Shown here: positions 24,804-32,757 of the stretch, piece after piece | Layout: every line of letters starts with the position of its first letter | How positions within the stretch are numbered: the first letter of the stretch is position 1 | NCBI GenBank assembly: GCA_934589705.1 | Contig: CAKTOH010000002.1 | Span: 138,309-202,308, forward strand | Source: an uncultured Oscillospiraceae bacterium | GTDB taxonomy: Bacteria > Bacillota > Clostridia > Oscillospirales > Oscillospiraceae | Direction of reading: 5' to 3' | Length of the DNA: 64,000 bases | Program-made: the position numbers and the translations under genes | Notes under the pieces: generated by a model | Told to the model about the DNA's origin: nothing | Databases searched by the model: none | Seen by the model: the letters and a program-made list of their open reading frames with translations, nothing else

Positions 24804-26150
24804 ATGAAGCGAGATTTGACGCTGAAGGAAACTGTTGTGATCACCAGTATGCTGTTCGGCATGTTTTTCGGAGCCGGAAATCTGATTTTTCCGGCGAAGG
24901 TGGGTCTGGACGCGGGAAGCAATATGTGGAGCGCCTTTGCCGGTGTGTTCGTCACCGCCGTGGGCATTCCCATGCTGGCGGTGGTGGGCCTGGGTCTCAG
25001 CCGCAGCGAGGGCGTGGTGGAGCTGTCCCAGCGGGTGTCCCGGAAGTACAGCCTGTTTTTCTGCACCCTGCTGTACCTGACCATCGGGCCTCTGTTCGCC
25101 ATTCCCCGGTGCGCCAGCACCGCTTTCTCCGTGGGGGCGGTAAACCTGCTGCCCCAGGAGGGGGAGCGGCTGTATCTGGCTCTGTTCTCCCTGGTCTTCT
25201 TTGCCGTGGTGCTCTATTTCTCCCTGAAGCCCGGCGGAATCATGACCTGGATCGGAAAATGGCTGAATCCGGTGTTCCTGGTATTTCTGGCCGTGCTGGT
25301 CATTGCCGCCCTGGCAAAGCCCGTCAGCTCCATTTCCGCGGTGGCTCCGGCAGAAAGCTACGCTTCCTCCGGTTCCGCCTTCTTCCGGGGCTTCCTGGAG
25401 GGCTACAACACCCTGGATGCCCTGGCCGGGCTGGCCTTCGGCATCGTGGTCATTGATGTCGTCCGGAAAAACGGCATTTCCCAACCGGAACGGGTGGCGG
25501 TGAACACCGCCAAGGCGGGCATTTTCAGCTGTCTGTTCATGGGGCTCATTTACCTGTTCATCACCCTGATCTGCGCCCAGAGCGCCCCTGTCTGCGCCGG
25601 TGCGGACAACGGCGGCACGGTGCTGGGCACCATCGCAAACCACTATTTCCGCTCCGCGGGCTCGGTGCTCATGACCCTGATCGTCACCTTCGCCTGCCTG
25701 AAAACTGCCATCGGTCTTGTTACCAGCTGCTCCAAGGCCTTTGTGGATATGTTCCCCAAGGGGCCGGGGTATACCGTCTGGGCAGTGGTGTTCAGTCTGA
25801 TGTCCTTCGGCATTGCCAATTTCGGCCTGACCACCATCGTGTCCTGGTGCGTGCCGGTGCTGATGTTCCTGTATCCTCTGGCCATCACCCTGATTCTGCT
25901 GTCCCTGTCCGGAAAGTTCATCGGCGCCAATCCCACCGTCTATCGCACCACCACCGCCTTTACCCTGATTGCCGCGGTGTTCGATATGATCGGCACTGTT
26001 TCCGGCATGGTGCCGGGAAGCCGGGTGCTTGCCGGACTGAAAGCCTTCGCCGGGAACATCCTGCCCCTGTACGATCTGGGTCTGGGCTGGATTCTCCCTG
26101 CCGCCATCGGCTTCCTGGTGGGACTCTTCCTGACGAAGCGGAAAAAGTAA
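24804..26150 (+). CDS. brnQ: Branched-chain amino acid carrier BrnQ
   Basis: This 448-residue, about 12-segment membrane protein is a LIVCS-family cation symporter that imports leucine, isoleucine and valine. The opening MLFGMFFGAGNLIFPAKVG, the FLEGYNTLDALAGLAFGIV segment and GLVTSCSKAFVDM are family hallmarks. Length matches the family. It is preceded by a promoter with an overlapping palindrome and is followed by a terminator, so it is a single-gene unit, probably under the divergent XRE regulator. Confidence 0.95.
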   Translation: MKRDLTLKETVVITSMLFGMFFGAGNLIFPAKVGLDAGSNMWSAFAGVFVTAVGIPMLAVVGLGLSRSEGVVELSQRVSRKYSLFFCTLLYLTIGPLFAIPRCASTAFSVGAVNLLPQEGERLYLALFSLVFFAVVLYFSLKPGGIMTWIGKWLNPVFLVFLAVLVIAALAKPVSSISAVAPAESYASSGSAFFRGFLEGYNTLDALAGLAFGIVVIDVVRKNGISQPERVAVNTAKAGIFSCLFMGLIYLFITLICAQSAPVCAGADNGGTVLGTIANHYFRSAGSVLMTLIVTFACLKTAIGLVTSCSKAFVDMFPKGPGYTVWAVVFSLMSFGIANFGLTTIVSWCVPVLMFLYPLAITLILLSLSGKFIGANPTVYRTTTAFTLIAAVFDMIGTVSGMVPGSRVLAGLKAFAGNILPLYDLGLGWILPAAIGFLVGLFLTKRKK

Positions 26151-26168
26151 ATTACAAACGAAGCAAAT

Positions 26169-26200
26169 GCCGCCCTCGGTCTGACCCGAGGGCGGCGTTT
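26169..26200 (+). terminator. brnQ terminator
   Basis: An 11-bp stem GCCGCCCTCGG/CCGAGGGCGGC is followed by GTTTTCC, 18 bp past the brnQ stop. Confidence 0.8.
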
Positions 26201-26206
26201 TCCTTA

Positions 26207-26370
26207 CTCATACTGAACTCCAATTAAAATCTTTAGAAAAGATTTTAATTGCCCGAAGGGCAAGGAGTTCATATGAGACTTGTTTTGTGATTTCTTTCCT
26301 TATAAATCACAAAACTGGCAGCGCCATTAGGCGATGCCGTCCTGATTAAAATCAAAGATTTTAATCAGGA
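26207..26370. repeat. Array of consecutive hairpins (array 2)
   Basis: A closing stem (CTCATACTGAACTCC at 26207-26221 with GGAGTTCATATGAG at 26264-26277) holds two inner hairpins (AATTAAAATC/GATTTTAATT and GCCC/GGGC). Three more hairpins follow: GTTTTGTGATTT/AAATCACAAAAC (26282-26315), GGCAGCGCC/GGCGATGCC (26317-26338) and a perfect 14-bp TCCTGATTAAAATC stem (26340-26370). The stems differ in sequence from array 1 at 10117, but the TACTGAAC start and the GACATAGTAT after the last stem are shared. It lies between convergent genes. Confidence 0.88.
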
Positions 26371-26377
26371 CATAGTA

Positions 26378-28312
26378 TCAGGGCTTATAATAGTCCACAT
26401 CCAGGATCCGGTTGTTGATCCGGACGAACTTCTGCACCCGCTGGCTCACAGCCTTCTGGGCTTCCTCGCTGAGGGCGACGGGCTTACCGGTGGCGGAGAA
26501 CAGTTTCTTCTCCTTGGCATCCCAGGCCGCGTCCCCGTAGATCCAGGAGCCATCGGAGAAGGGCACGAAGCCGTCATACCGGTCGTCAAAGGCGTCGCTT
26601 CCCAGGTAGCTGTAGGGGCTTTCCACTCCCAGCAGGTTCAGAACCGTGGGCAGCAGATCGCTGGTGTTGAGCACCTTGTCCACCTTCCGGGCCTGCAAAT
26701 CCGCGCTCCAGATGAAGCAGGGTGTCCGCTCCAGAAGAAGCGTCTCGTCCACTCCGGACAGTTCCAGCAGTGCCTTTTCGTTCTTGTAGCCGTAGGTGTA
26801 GTGGTCGGTAATGCCGATGATGACGGTGTTTTCCAGCTCCCCGTGGGCCTCCAGCTCCTCCAGCATCCGGGCAAACATGTCGTCCACCAGCTTGGCCTTC
26901 AGCAGGGCGCAGTTGGTTTCCTCATTGTCCGTCAGGGTTCTGAACTCGGGATACTTTTTCAGGCCCCAGTTGCTGAGCACTTCATTATATTTATAGCTTA
27001 AATGGGCGGAGCGGGTGATGATGTAATTCAGCCGCTTTCCTTCCCGGAAGAACACGCTGTTCAGCTCACCATTGTCAAAGAGCAGCTGATCATCATACAA
27101 CAGATCCTTGGTTTCCTTCTCGGACAGACCCGCCAAATAGTCGGCATAGCAGACATATCCCTCGTAGCCCATGGCCTGGCTGAACACGCCTCGGCTGTAG
27201 AAATTGGGGTCGTTGTAGTGGAACTCCTTGGTGCTGTAGCCCTGTTCTTCCAGCAAAGAGGCCAGGGACTGGCGGTAATCATTGGTGATGTAGTCAAAGG
27301 CGTAGCCCCCCTGGCTGCTCAGGAAAGAGCCGGTATTGGAGCAGAACTCCGTGTTGAAGGTGCGGATGCCGCCGTAGCCCGGCGTGTAGAATCGGGTGAA
27401 GTCAATGCCCTCGTCCATGAGCCGGTTCAGAGTTGGGGTGTACTCCCCCAGCATCCAGTCGTCCATGGACTCCATCAGCACCATGATGACGTTTTTGTCT
27501 TTCAGGATGCCCGTCATTTCATTTTCCTGAGGCTTGTCCTTTTCCTCGAAATAGGCGTCGATCTCCTCACGCCCTGCCTCATGCTCCCGGACATAGGCCG
27601 GGGTCAGGGGATAAATGCCGTGGGCATAAATGTCCTTCCACAGGGTCTGATACAGACCGCAGACCTGGTAGAGCCGGTGGGTATTGAAGAGATTCTCGTA
27701 GGCCGCCTCCAGAGACTGCATCCGTCCGTAGTCCGAACGGGCGTACTTCACATCCTTGTCCTGGGAAAACTGGTCGTAGGGCAGTCGGTAGGCATAATTT
27801 CCCGCCAGGGCAAACAGGACAATGGCTGCCACCGTCTGCTTCCAGTTGTACTTTCCTCTGGGGAAGAGCCGGACTGCCGCCACCCCCAGGCCGATCAGCA
27901 CCAGGATTCCCAGCCACCAATGAATCGGATAGCTGAGCAGCACGGAAAAATAGTCCGAGCCTTCCGAGGCATACCGGAAATCCGACAGCCACATCATTTC
28001 CTTGAAGAGAATATAGTAGCCAGTCTCCACCACGGCGTAAATGGCGCACAGCCCATACACCAGGCCGAAAACGATCCGTCCGGCCTTGGCCGGAATTCCC
28101 AGCACTGTCCCGGACAACATCACCGCCCACAGAAGGCCAAATACCAACGGCCACTTGGTTCCGGTGCTGCCCCGCAGGAAGGCCCAGCCAAACACTTCCA
28201 CGGCGAAAAAGGCCAATGGAATCAGGCCAAGCCCAATGTACTTTTTATAGTCCGGTGCCGCTTTCACCGCCGCCGGGGCGGCTTTGCCGCTTTGCTTTTT
28301 CTTTTTCCCCAC
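26378..28312 (-). CDS. LTA-synthase-like membrane sulfatase-fold protein
   Basis: This 644-residue protein resembles lipoteichoic acid synthases and related phosphoglycerol transferases. About five N-terminal membrane segments (25-175) precede a large extracellular alkaline-phosphatase-fold domain. Metal-site and nucleophile motifs are visible: VLMESMDDWM (Glu281), the candidate catalytic Thr318 in GGIRTFNTEFCSNTG, and ITDHYTYGY near the C-terminus. It would act on the outer membrane face, adding glycerol-phosphate or another phospho-group to a glycolipid or glycan. It is monocistronic. The exact acceptor cannot be told; a phosphoethanolamine transferase is less likely given the LtaS-like nucleophile context. 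Confidence 0.88.
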   Translation of the reverse strand: MGKKKKQSGKAAPAAVKAAPDYKKYIGLGLIPLAFFAVEVFGWAFLRGSTGTKWPLVFGLLWAVMLSGTVLGIPAKAGRIVFGLVYGLCAIYAVVETGYYILFKEMMWLSDFRYASEGSDYFSVLLSYPIHWWLGILVLIGLGVAAVRLFPRGKYNWKQTVAAIVLFALAGNYAYRLPYDQFSQDKDVKYARSDYGRMQSLEAAYENLFNTHRLYQVCGLYQTLWKDIYAHGIYPLTPAYVREHEAGREEIDAYFEEKDKPQENEMTGILKDKNVIMVLMESMDDWMLGEYTPTLNRLMDEGIDFTRFYTPGYGGIRTFNTEFCSNTGSFLSSQGGYAFDYITNDYRQSLASLLEEQGYSTKEFHYNDPNFYSRGVFSQAMGYEGYVCYADYLAGLSEKETKDLLYDDQLLFDNGELNSVFFREGKRLNYIITRSAHLSYKYNEVLSNWGLKKYPEFRTLTDNEETNCALLKAKLVDDMFARMLEELEAHGELENTVIIGITDHYTYGYKNEKALLELSGVDETLLLERTPCFIWSADLQARKVDKVLNTSDLLPTVLNLLGVESPYSYLGSDAFDDRYDGFVPFSDGSWIYGDAAWDAKEKKLFSATGKPVALSEEAQKAVSQRVQKFVRINNRILDVDYYKP

Positions 28313-28423
28313 CTGGGTTCACTCCTTTGTGAAATCTTGCCCTATTGTAGCATAAAAAACGACAGTTGTACACTTAAGATTTTCTTTTCTCCTGACATTT
28401 TTCATAAAAAACGCAATTCCCTC

Positions 28424-28452
28424 TTGTAAATTCTCCCAAATTGACGTATACT
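28424..28452 (+). promoter_or_regulatory. asnS promoter
   Basis: TTGTAA and TATACT are 17 bases apart, 32 bases before the asnS start. No T-box leader is visible in the short 5' region. Confidence 0.65.
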
Positions 28453-28483
28453 AACCTATATTTTCAAGGAAAGAGGAACCCAA

Positions 28484-29875
28484 ATGGAACTGATTACCCT
28501 TCGTGAATTGTTCAAGAACATCGACAAATACGCCGGTCAGGAAATTACCGTCGGCGGCTGGGTCCGCAATAAGCGTCCCAGTAAGCAGTTTGGCTTTATC
28601 GTCCTGAATGACGGCAGCTATTTCACCCCCGTTCAGGTGGTTTATAATGATACCCTGGCCAATTTCCAGGAAATTTCCAAGATCAATATCAGCGCGGCGC
28701 TGATTGTCCGGGGCACTGTGGAATTGACGCCGGATGCCAAGCAGCCCTTTGAGATTCAGGCTTCCTCCATCACCGTGGAGGGTCCCTCCACCGGCGACTA
28801 CCCCTTGCAGCCCAAGAAGCACTCCATGGAGTATCTGCGCACCATCACCCACCTGCGGCCCCGGGCCAATACCTTCCAGGCGGTGTTCCGCATCCGCTCT
28901 CTTGCCGCCATGGCCATTCACCAGTTCTTCCAGGATCGGGACTTCGTGTATGTCCACACCCCGCTGATCACCGGCTCCGACTGCGAGGGTGCCGGCGAAA
29001 TGTTCCAGGTCACCACCATGGATTTGAACAATGTGCCCAAAACTGAGGACGGCAAGGTGGACTTCGCCCAGGACTTCTTCGGCAAGCCCACCAACCTGAC
29101 GGTTTCCGGTCAGCTGAACGCCGAAACCTTCGCCATGGCCTTCCGGAATGTCTATACCTTCGGCCCCACCTTCCGGGCGGAGAACTCCAACACCACCCGT
29201 CACGCTGCCGAGTTCTGGATGATCGAGCCGGAAATCGCCTTTGCCGACCTGGACGACAATATGCGTCTGGCCGAGGACATGATCAAGTACATCATCTCCT
29301 ATGTGCTGGAGCACGCCCCGGAGGAAATGGCCTTCTGCAACCAGTTCCTGGACAAGGGGCTGCTGGATCGGCTCCACAACGTGCTGCACAATGACTTCGG
29401 CCGGATTACCTACACCGAAGCCGTGGCTCTGCTGGAGCAGCACAACGATCAGTTCGAGTATCCCGTCCACTGGGGCACGGACTTGCAGACCGAGCACGAG
29501 CGGTATCTGACTGAGGTGGTCTTCAAGAAGCCCGTCTTCGTCACCGACTACCCCAAGGAAATCAAGGCCTTCTACATGAAGCTGAACCCCGACGGCAAGA
29601 CCGTGGCGGCCATGGACTGCCTGGTGCCCGGCATCGGAGAGATCATCGGCGGTTCCCAGCGTGAGGACAACTACGAGCTGCTGAAAGCCCGGATCGAGGA
29701 GCTGGGTATGCGCGAAGAGGACTACGGCTTCTACATGGACTTGCGCAAGTACGGCTCCACCCGGCACGCGGGCTTCGGCCTGGGCTTCGAGCGGTGCGTC
29801 ATGTACCTGACCGGCATCGGCAACATCCGGGACGCCATCCCCTTCCCCAGAACCGTGGGCAACTGCGACCTGTAA
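28484..29875 (+). CDS. asnS: Asparaginyl-tRNA synthetase
   Basis: This 463-residue class IIb synthetase charges tRNA-Asn. The N-terminal OB-fold anticodon-binding domain ([17 protein letters not shown]...) occupies about 1-110. Motif 2 reads [20 protein letters not shown] and motif 3 [20 protein letters not shown]; the AsnRS-typical Asn/His pattern in motif 2 separates it from AspRS. Upstream is AGGAAAGAGGAACCC just before the ATG. It is a single-gene unit with its own promoter and terminator. Confidence 0.97.
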   Translation: MELITLRELFKNIDKYAGQEITVGGWVRNKRPSKQFGFIVLNDGSYFTPVQVVYNDTLANFQEISKINISAALIVRGTVELTPDAKQPFEIQASSITVEGPSTGDYPLQPKKHSMEYLRTITHLRPRANTFQAVFRIRSLAAMAIHQFFQDRDFVYVHTPLITGSDCEGAGEMFQVTTMDLNNVPKTEDGKVDFAQDFFGKPTNLTVSGQLNAETFAMAFRNVYTFGPTFRAENSNTTRHAAEFWMIEPEIAFADLDDNMRLAEDMIKYIISYVLEHAPEEMAFCNQFLDKGLLDRLHNVLHNDFGRITYTEAVALLEQHNDQFEYPVHWGTDLQTEHERYLTEVVFKKPVFVTDYPKEIKAFYMKLNPDGKTVAAMDCLVPGIGEIIGGSQREDNYELLKARIEELGMREEDYGFYMDLRKYGSTRHAGFGLGFERCVMYLTGIGNIRDAIPFPRTVGNCDL

Positions 29876-29886
29876 TTCAAATCGGC

Positions 29887-29916
29887 AAAGCACCCGGGCA
29901 TTGCCCGGGTGCTTTT
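29887..29916 (+). terminator. asnS terminator
   Basis: A perfect 13-bp stem AAAGCACCCGGGC/GCCCGGGTGCTTT with a short loop ends in TTTT. Confidence 0.88.
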
Positions 29917-29952
29917 GAATTTGAGAAATAGCGCACTCCCTTAATAGAAGGT

Positions 29953-30202
29953 GTCATTGCGAACCAGTGACCGATGTCACTGGTGTGGCAATCCGTTTCC
30001 CCCTTGGCTCCCACTCTGGGGGAGCTGTCACGAAGTGACTGAGAGGGCAAAAAAACCCTCTCCGCCCCTTCCAGGGGCACCTCTCCCATAGGGAGAGGCA
30101 AGTGGCCCCCATCCGTCACGGCTGCGCCGTGCCACCTTCTCCGGAGGGGAAGGCCTTGGTTTGCGGATTGCCACGCCAGTGTGAGCACTGGCTCGCAATG
30201 AC
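29953..30202. repeat. Composite repeat: GTCATTGCGAACC arms enclosing other repeats
   Basis: The outer arms (GTCATTGCGAACCAGTG at 29953 and CACTGGCTCGCAATGAC ending at 30202) are those of the inner part of the 226-bp family. The centre is different: a GGCTCCCACTC.../GGGGGAGC unit, a CTCTCCCATAGGGAGAG hairpin and, from 30106, a CTCATCC/CTTCCC hairpin repeat. It looks like one repeat inserted into another and fills the whole asnS-folC gap. Confidence 0.8.
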
Positions 30203-30257
30203 ATGCGTAATACGAAGTACTCAAAATACCGTAACGTACAACCCCTTTTCACATCAA

Positions 30258-30285
30258 TAAGGCCGCGCTGGGAAGCGCGGCCTTA
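30258..30285 (-). terminator. folC terminator
   Basis: A 12-bp stem TAAGGCCGCGCT/AGCGCGGCCTTA lies 12 bp after the folC stop. The T run on the minus strand is weak. Confidence 0.6.
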
Positions 30286-30296
30286 ACTTCACTATT

Positions 30297-31577
30297 TTAT
30301 TCAATGACACCCAGGTCTTTCAGGGCATCCCGGATGCCGCCGATGGAATAGAGGGAACCGAAGCACAGCACCACGCCGTCCTCCCCGGCCAGCTCCATGG
30401 CCTTTTTCACGCCGTCCAAGATACTCCCGCTGGCCTGAGCCTGTGCTCCTGCCTGCTGAAGATACTGAGCAAGCTGAGCTGCCTCCAGCTTTCTGGGGTT
30501 GGGCGGGGTGATGCAGACGAACCGGTCAACCAGGGGCATCACAGGCTTGTACATATCCGCATAGTCCTTGTCCGCCAGCACACCGGTGAGGGCAATGACC
30601 TTCTTCCCTGCCAGATAGTCCCGGATGTTCTTGACCAGCGCCTCGATGCACTGGGGGTTATGACCGCCGTCGATGATGAACAGAGGCTTCCGGCAGACAA
30701 TGTCGAACCGTCCCGGCCAGCGCACGTCCCGGATGCCGTCGTAAATGTTCTGCTCAGAAATCTTCCAGCCCTCCCCGATCAGAGTGTCCGCAATGGACAG
30801 CACCACGGAAGCGTTGTGGAGCTGATGATCGCCCAGCAGAGGCAGCACCAGGTTCTTTCGGCTTCCGCAGTCGAAAACCTGCCCCTCCAGGGTATGGGCT
30901 TTCAGAACCAGGCCGTCAAAATCCGCCTTCCGGAGGGACACGTCCCGCTCGGCGCAGACCCGCTCATACACCGCCTCCACGGAAGGGGTGCTCCGATAGA
31001 CCACCGCGTGGCCGTGAGGCTTGAAAATACCGGACTTGGTTTCCGCGATTTTCTCCACGGTGTCCCCCAGATACTCGGTGTGATCCAGACCGATGTTGGT
31101 GATCACCGCCACCTCGGGCACCTCGATGACATTGGTAGCGTCCCAGGCGCCGCCCATGCCCACCTCCAGCACCACAATATCGCATTTCTTCCGATAAAAA
31201 TACTCGAAGGCGATACAGCAGACCAGCTCGAATTCCGTGGGAGACTGGGCCATGGAGTCAGCCAAGGGCTTCACATATTCCGTAATTTCCGTCAGATCCT
31301 CATCGGAAATCTCCACCCCGTCCACCTGAATCCGCTCATGGAAGCGGTAAATATAGGGAGAAGTGTACAGCCCCGTCCGGTAGCCCGCTTTACTCAAAAT
31401 GGAGGCGGTCATGGCGGCGGTGCTGCCCTTGCCGTTGGTACCGGCAATGTGGACGAATTTCAGCTTTTTCTCCGGATTTCCCATTTTCTCCAGAAGCTCC
31501 TGGGTGCGCCCCAGTCCGGGGATGCTGCCCTTCCAGCAGACGGAATGGATGTAGGCAATGGCTTGCTCGGCGTTCAT
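30297..31577 (-). CDS. folC: Folylpolyglutamate / dihydrofolate synthase
   Basis: This 426-residue Mur-ligase-type enzyme adds glutamate to folates, keeping them in the cell. The P-loop IAGTNGKGSTAAMTASIL, the omega loop YTSPYIYRFHERI, the metal-binding NIGLDHTEYLGDTVEKIA and the C-terminal DGGHNPQCIEAL are all intact. It lies 59 bp after folT in one operon whose leader carries a tetrahydrofolate riboswitch. Import and retention of folate would thus be shut down together when reduced folate is plentiful. Confidence 0.95.
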   Translation of the reverse strand: MNAEQAIAYIHSVCWKGSIPGLGRTQELLEKMGNPEKKLKFVHIAGTNGKGSTAAMTASILSKAGYRTGLYTSPYIYRFHERIQVDGVEISDEDLTEITEYVKPLADSMAQSPTEFELVCCIAFEYFYRKKCDIVVLEVGMGGAWDATNVIEVPEVAVITNIGLDHTEYLGDTVEKIAETKSGIFKPHGHAVVYRSTPSVEAVYERVCAERDVSLRKADFDGLVLKAHTLEGQVFDCGSRKNLVLPLLGDHQLHNASVVLSIADTLIGEGWKISEQNIYDGIRDVRWPGRFDIVCRKPLFIIDGGHNPQCIEALVKNIRDYLAGKKVIALTGVLADKDYADMYKPVMPLVDRFVCITPPNPRKLEAAQLAQYLQQAGAQAQASGSILDGVKKAMELAGEDGVVLCFGSLYSIGGIRDALKDLGVIE

Positions 31578-31636
31578 ATCGGATTCTTCCTTTCAGCAGG
31601 CGGCACCACGCAATCGCATGGTGCCGCTTATCTCAA

Positions 31637-32224
31637 TTACTTATCCTTCTCAGGGGTCTGCCACAGACCCATTCGGTCAAACACTCTGCTCTTCATCAGC
31701 AGGTAGATAATCAGCGCATCCAGCACCAGCGTCACGGCGAACTGGACGGTACGGGTGCTGAGGAAATACACAAGGCTTGCCTGGAAGCTGCCCTTGCTGT
31801 TATACACATAGGACAGCGCTGCGCTCTGCCACAGGATGGAGCCCAGAACCACCGGGGGCAGGAAGCTCACCGCCAGCCGGGGCAGGCTGGGCTTTCCCAT
31901 CAGCCACCGGCGCAGCAGACCGCCGAATACACCGTACAGAATGGGCGGCAGACAGAACAGGGGGTTGTAGCCGTAGCCGGAGAACAGGCAGCCCACCAGA
32001 TCGGCGCTGAAGCCCACCAAGGCTCCCGCCATGGGGCCGAAGAGCATACCGGCCAGGTAAATGGGCACCGCCTCAATGGAGAACCGGGTGGTCACATTGG
32101 GCATGGGGATGATGAGCCGTGCCAGCACCACACTCAGGGCGGCAAGCAGGGCGCAGTAGGCCAGGGTCTTGGTGGTCATGGTACGCTTGGAAGCTGGGGC
32201 GGTTGCTGTGGTTGGATTGTTCAT
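31637..32224 (-). CDS. folT: Folate ECF transporter S component
   Basis: This 195-residue protein is the substrate-binding S component of an energy-coupling-factor transporter for folate. It has about six membrane segments and the typical opening KTLAYCALLAALSVVLARL, which contains the AxxxA-type helix-packing face, and IPMPNVTTRFSIEAVPIYLAG followed by GPMAGALVGFSADLVGCLF. Specificity for folate is supported by the riboswitch upstream and folC downstream, not by binding residues I can name. The shared EcfT/A/A' module must be encoded elsewhere. Confidence 0.92.
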   Translation of the reverse strand: MNNPTTATAPASKRTMTTKTLAYCALLAALSVVLARLIIPMPNVTTRFSIEAVPIYLAGMLFGPMAGALVGFSADLVGCLFSGYGYNPLFCLPPILYGVFGGLLRRWLMGKPSLPRLAVSFLPPVVLGSILWQSAALSYVYNSKGSFQASLVYFLSTRTVQFAVTLVLDALIIYLLMKSRVFDRMGLWQTPEKDK

Positions 32225-32304
32225 GGAAAATTCCTCCTTTTATTGTTGCGGCGGGTAAACCGGCTGCTGCCCCCAAACGACCCAAAAGCCCGGCGGCAAT
32301 GCCG

Positions 32305-32340
32305 CAAAAAAGCTCCCCGACGCTTTTGCGTCAGGGAGCT
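32305..32340 (-). terminator. Riboswitch-controlled intrinsic terminator
   Basis: On the minus strand AGCTCCCTGACGC pairs with GCGTCGGGGAGCT around an AAAA loop and is followed by six T residues, 80 bp before folT. It is the likely expression platform of the THF riboswitch, although about 145 nt separate it from the aptamer. Confidence 0.85.
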
Positions 32341-32485
32341 GTACAGACTTAGGGTCACTCGTGGGGAAAGGCAGCAGCGAAAGGGCACGCAGAGGAAACG
32401 CCAAATCAGAGCTTCCTCAAGTCCCTCAGCCGAACCCTCCGCCCGACCGAGTATCGTTGCTGCAATCAAGGAGAATATCCCATAT

Positions 32486-32590
32486 GCAACAGCGGGTGCG
32501 GTGACCCCATCGTGGAATGCGTATCCTTCGTCCTCCGGGCAACTCCCCGTCCCGGTGGCACTTAACGCGAGGTCTCCTACTCTGTTCGCC
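32486..32590 (-). promoter_or_regulatory. Tetrahydrofolate (THF) riboswitch aptamer
   Basis: The minus strand shows the class signatures AGAGTAG, CGCGTTAAGTG, GGACGAAGG and CACCGCACCCGCTG in the right order. GACCTC pairs with GGGGTC as P2 and AACAG with CTGTT as P1. It lies directly after the promoter and upstream of folT-folC, the usual targets. Binding of reduced folate should favour the terminator at 32305-32340. Confidence 0.85.
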
Positions 32591-32594
32591 TGAT

Positions 32595-32623
32595 ACTATA
32601 CAGGATTCTTTTCCAAATGTAAA
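32595..32623 (-). promoter_or_regulatory. folT-folC promoter
   Basis: On the minus strand TTTACA (32623-32618), 17 bases, TATAGT (32600-32595). Transcription would start close to the first base of the aptamer. Confidence 0.75.
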
Positions 32624-32697
32624 GAGCTTTTTCAAAATTACCACAATACCATAATAATATTTCTATTTTTTCGGCATCCGTTATAACCTAAAAAGTA

Positions 32698-32726
32698 TTT
32701 ACATTCCCAGTTTCCTTTGCTATAAT
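32698..32726 (+). promoter_or_regulatory. Promoter of the GGDEF gene
   Basis: TTTACA, 17 bases, consensus TATAAT; the start codon is 31 bases downstream with AAAGGATG as ribosome site. Confidence 0.75.
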
Positions 32727-32757
32727 GAAGTAAATGCGCTGAAAGGATGAGCCGGGC

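Noticed and set aside
28453..28483. T-box or other leader upstream of asnS
   Set aside because: The leader between the promoter and the start codon is too short for any T-box, and no conserved motif is present.
32486..32590. Cobalamin, TPP or ZTP riboswitch
   Set aside because: The conserved cores of those classes are absent; the CGTTAAGTG and GCACCCGCT motifs and the folT context fit THF only.
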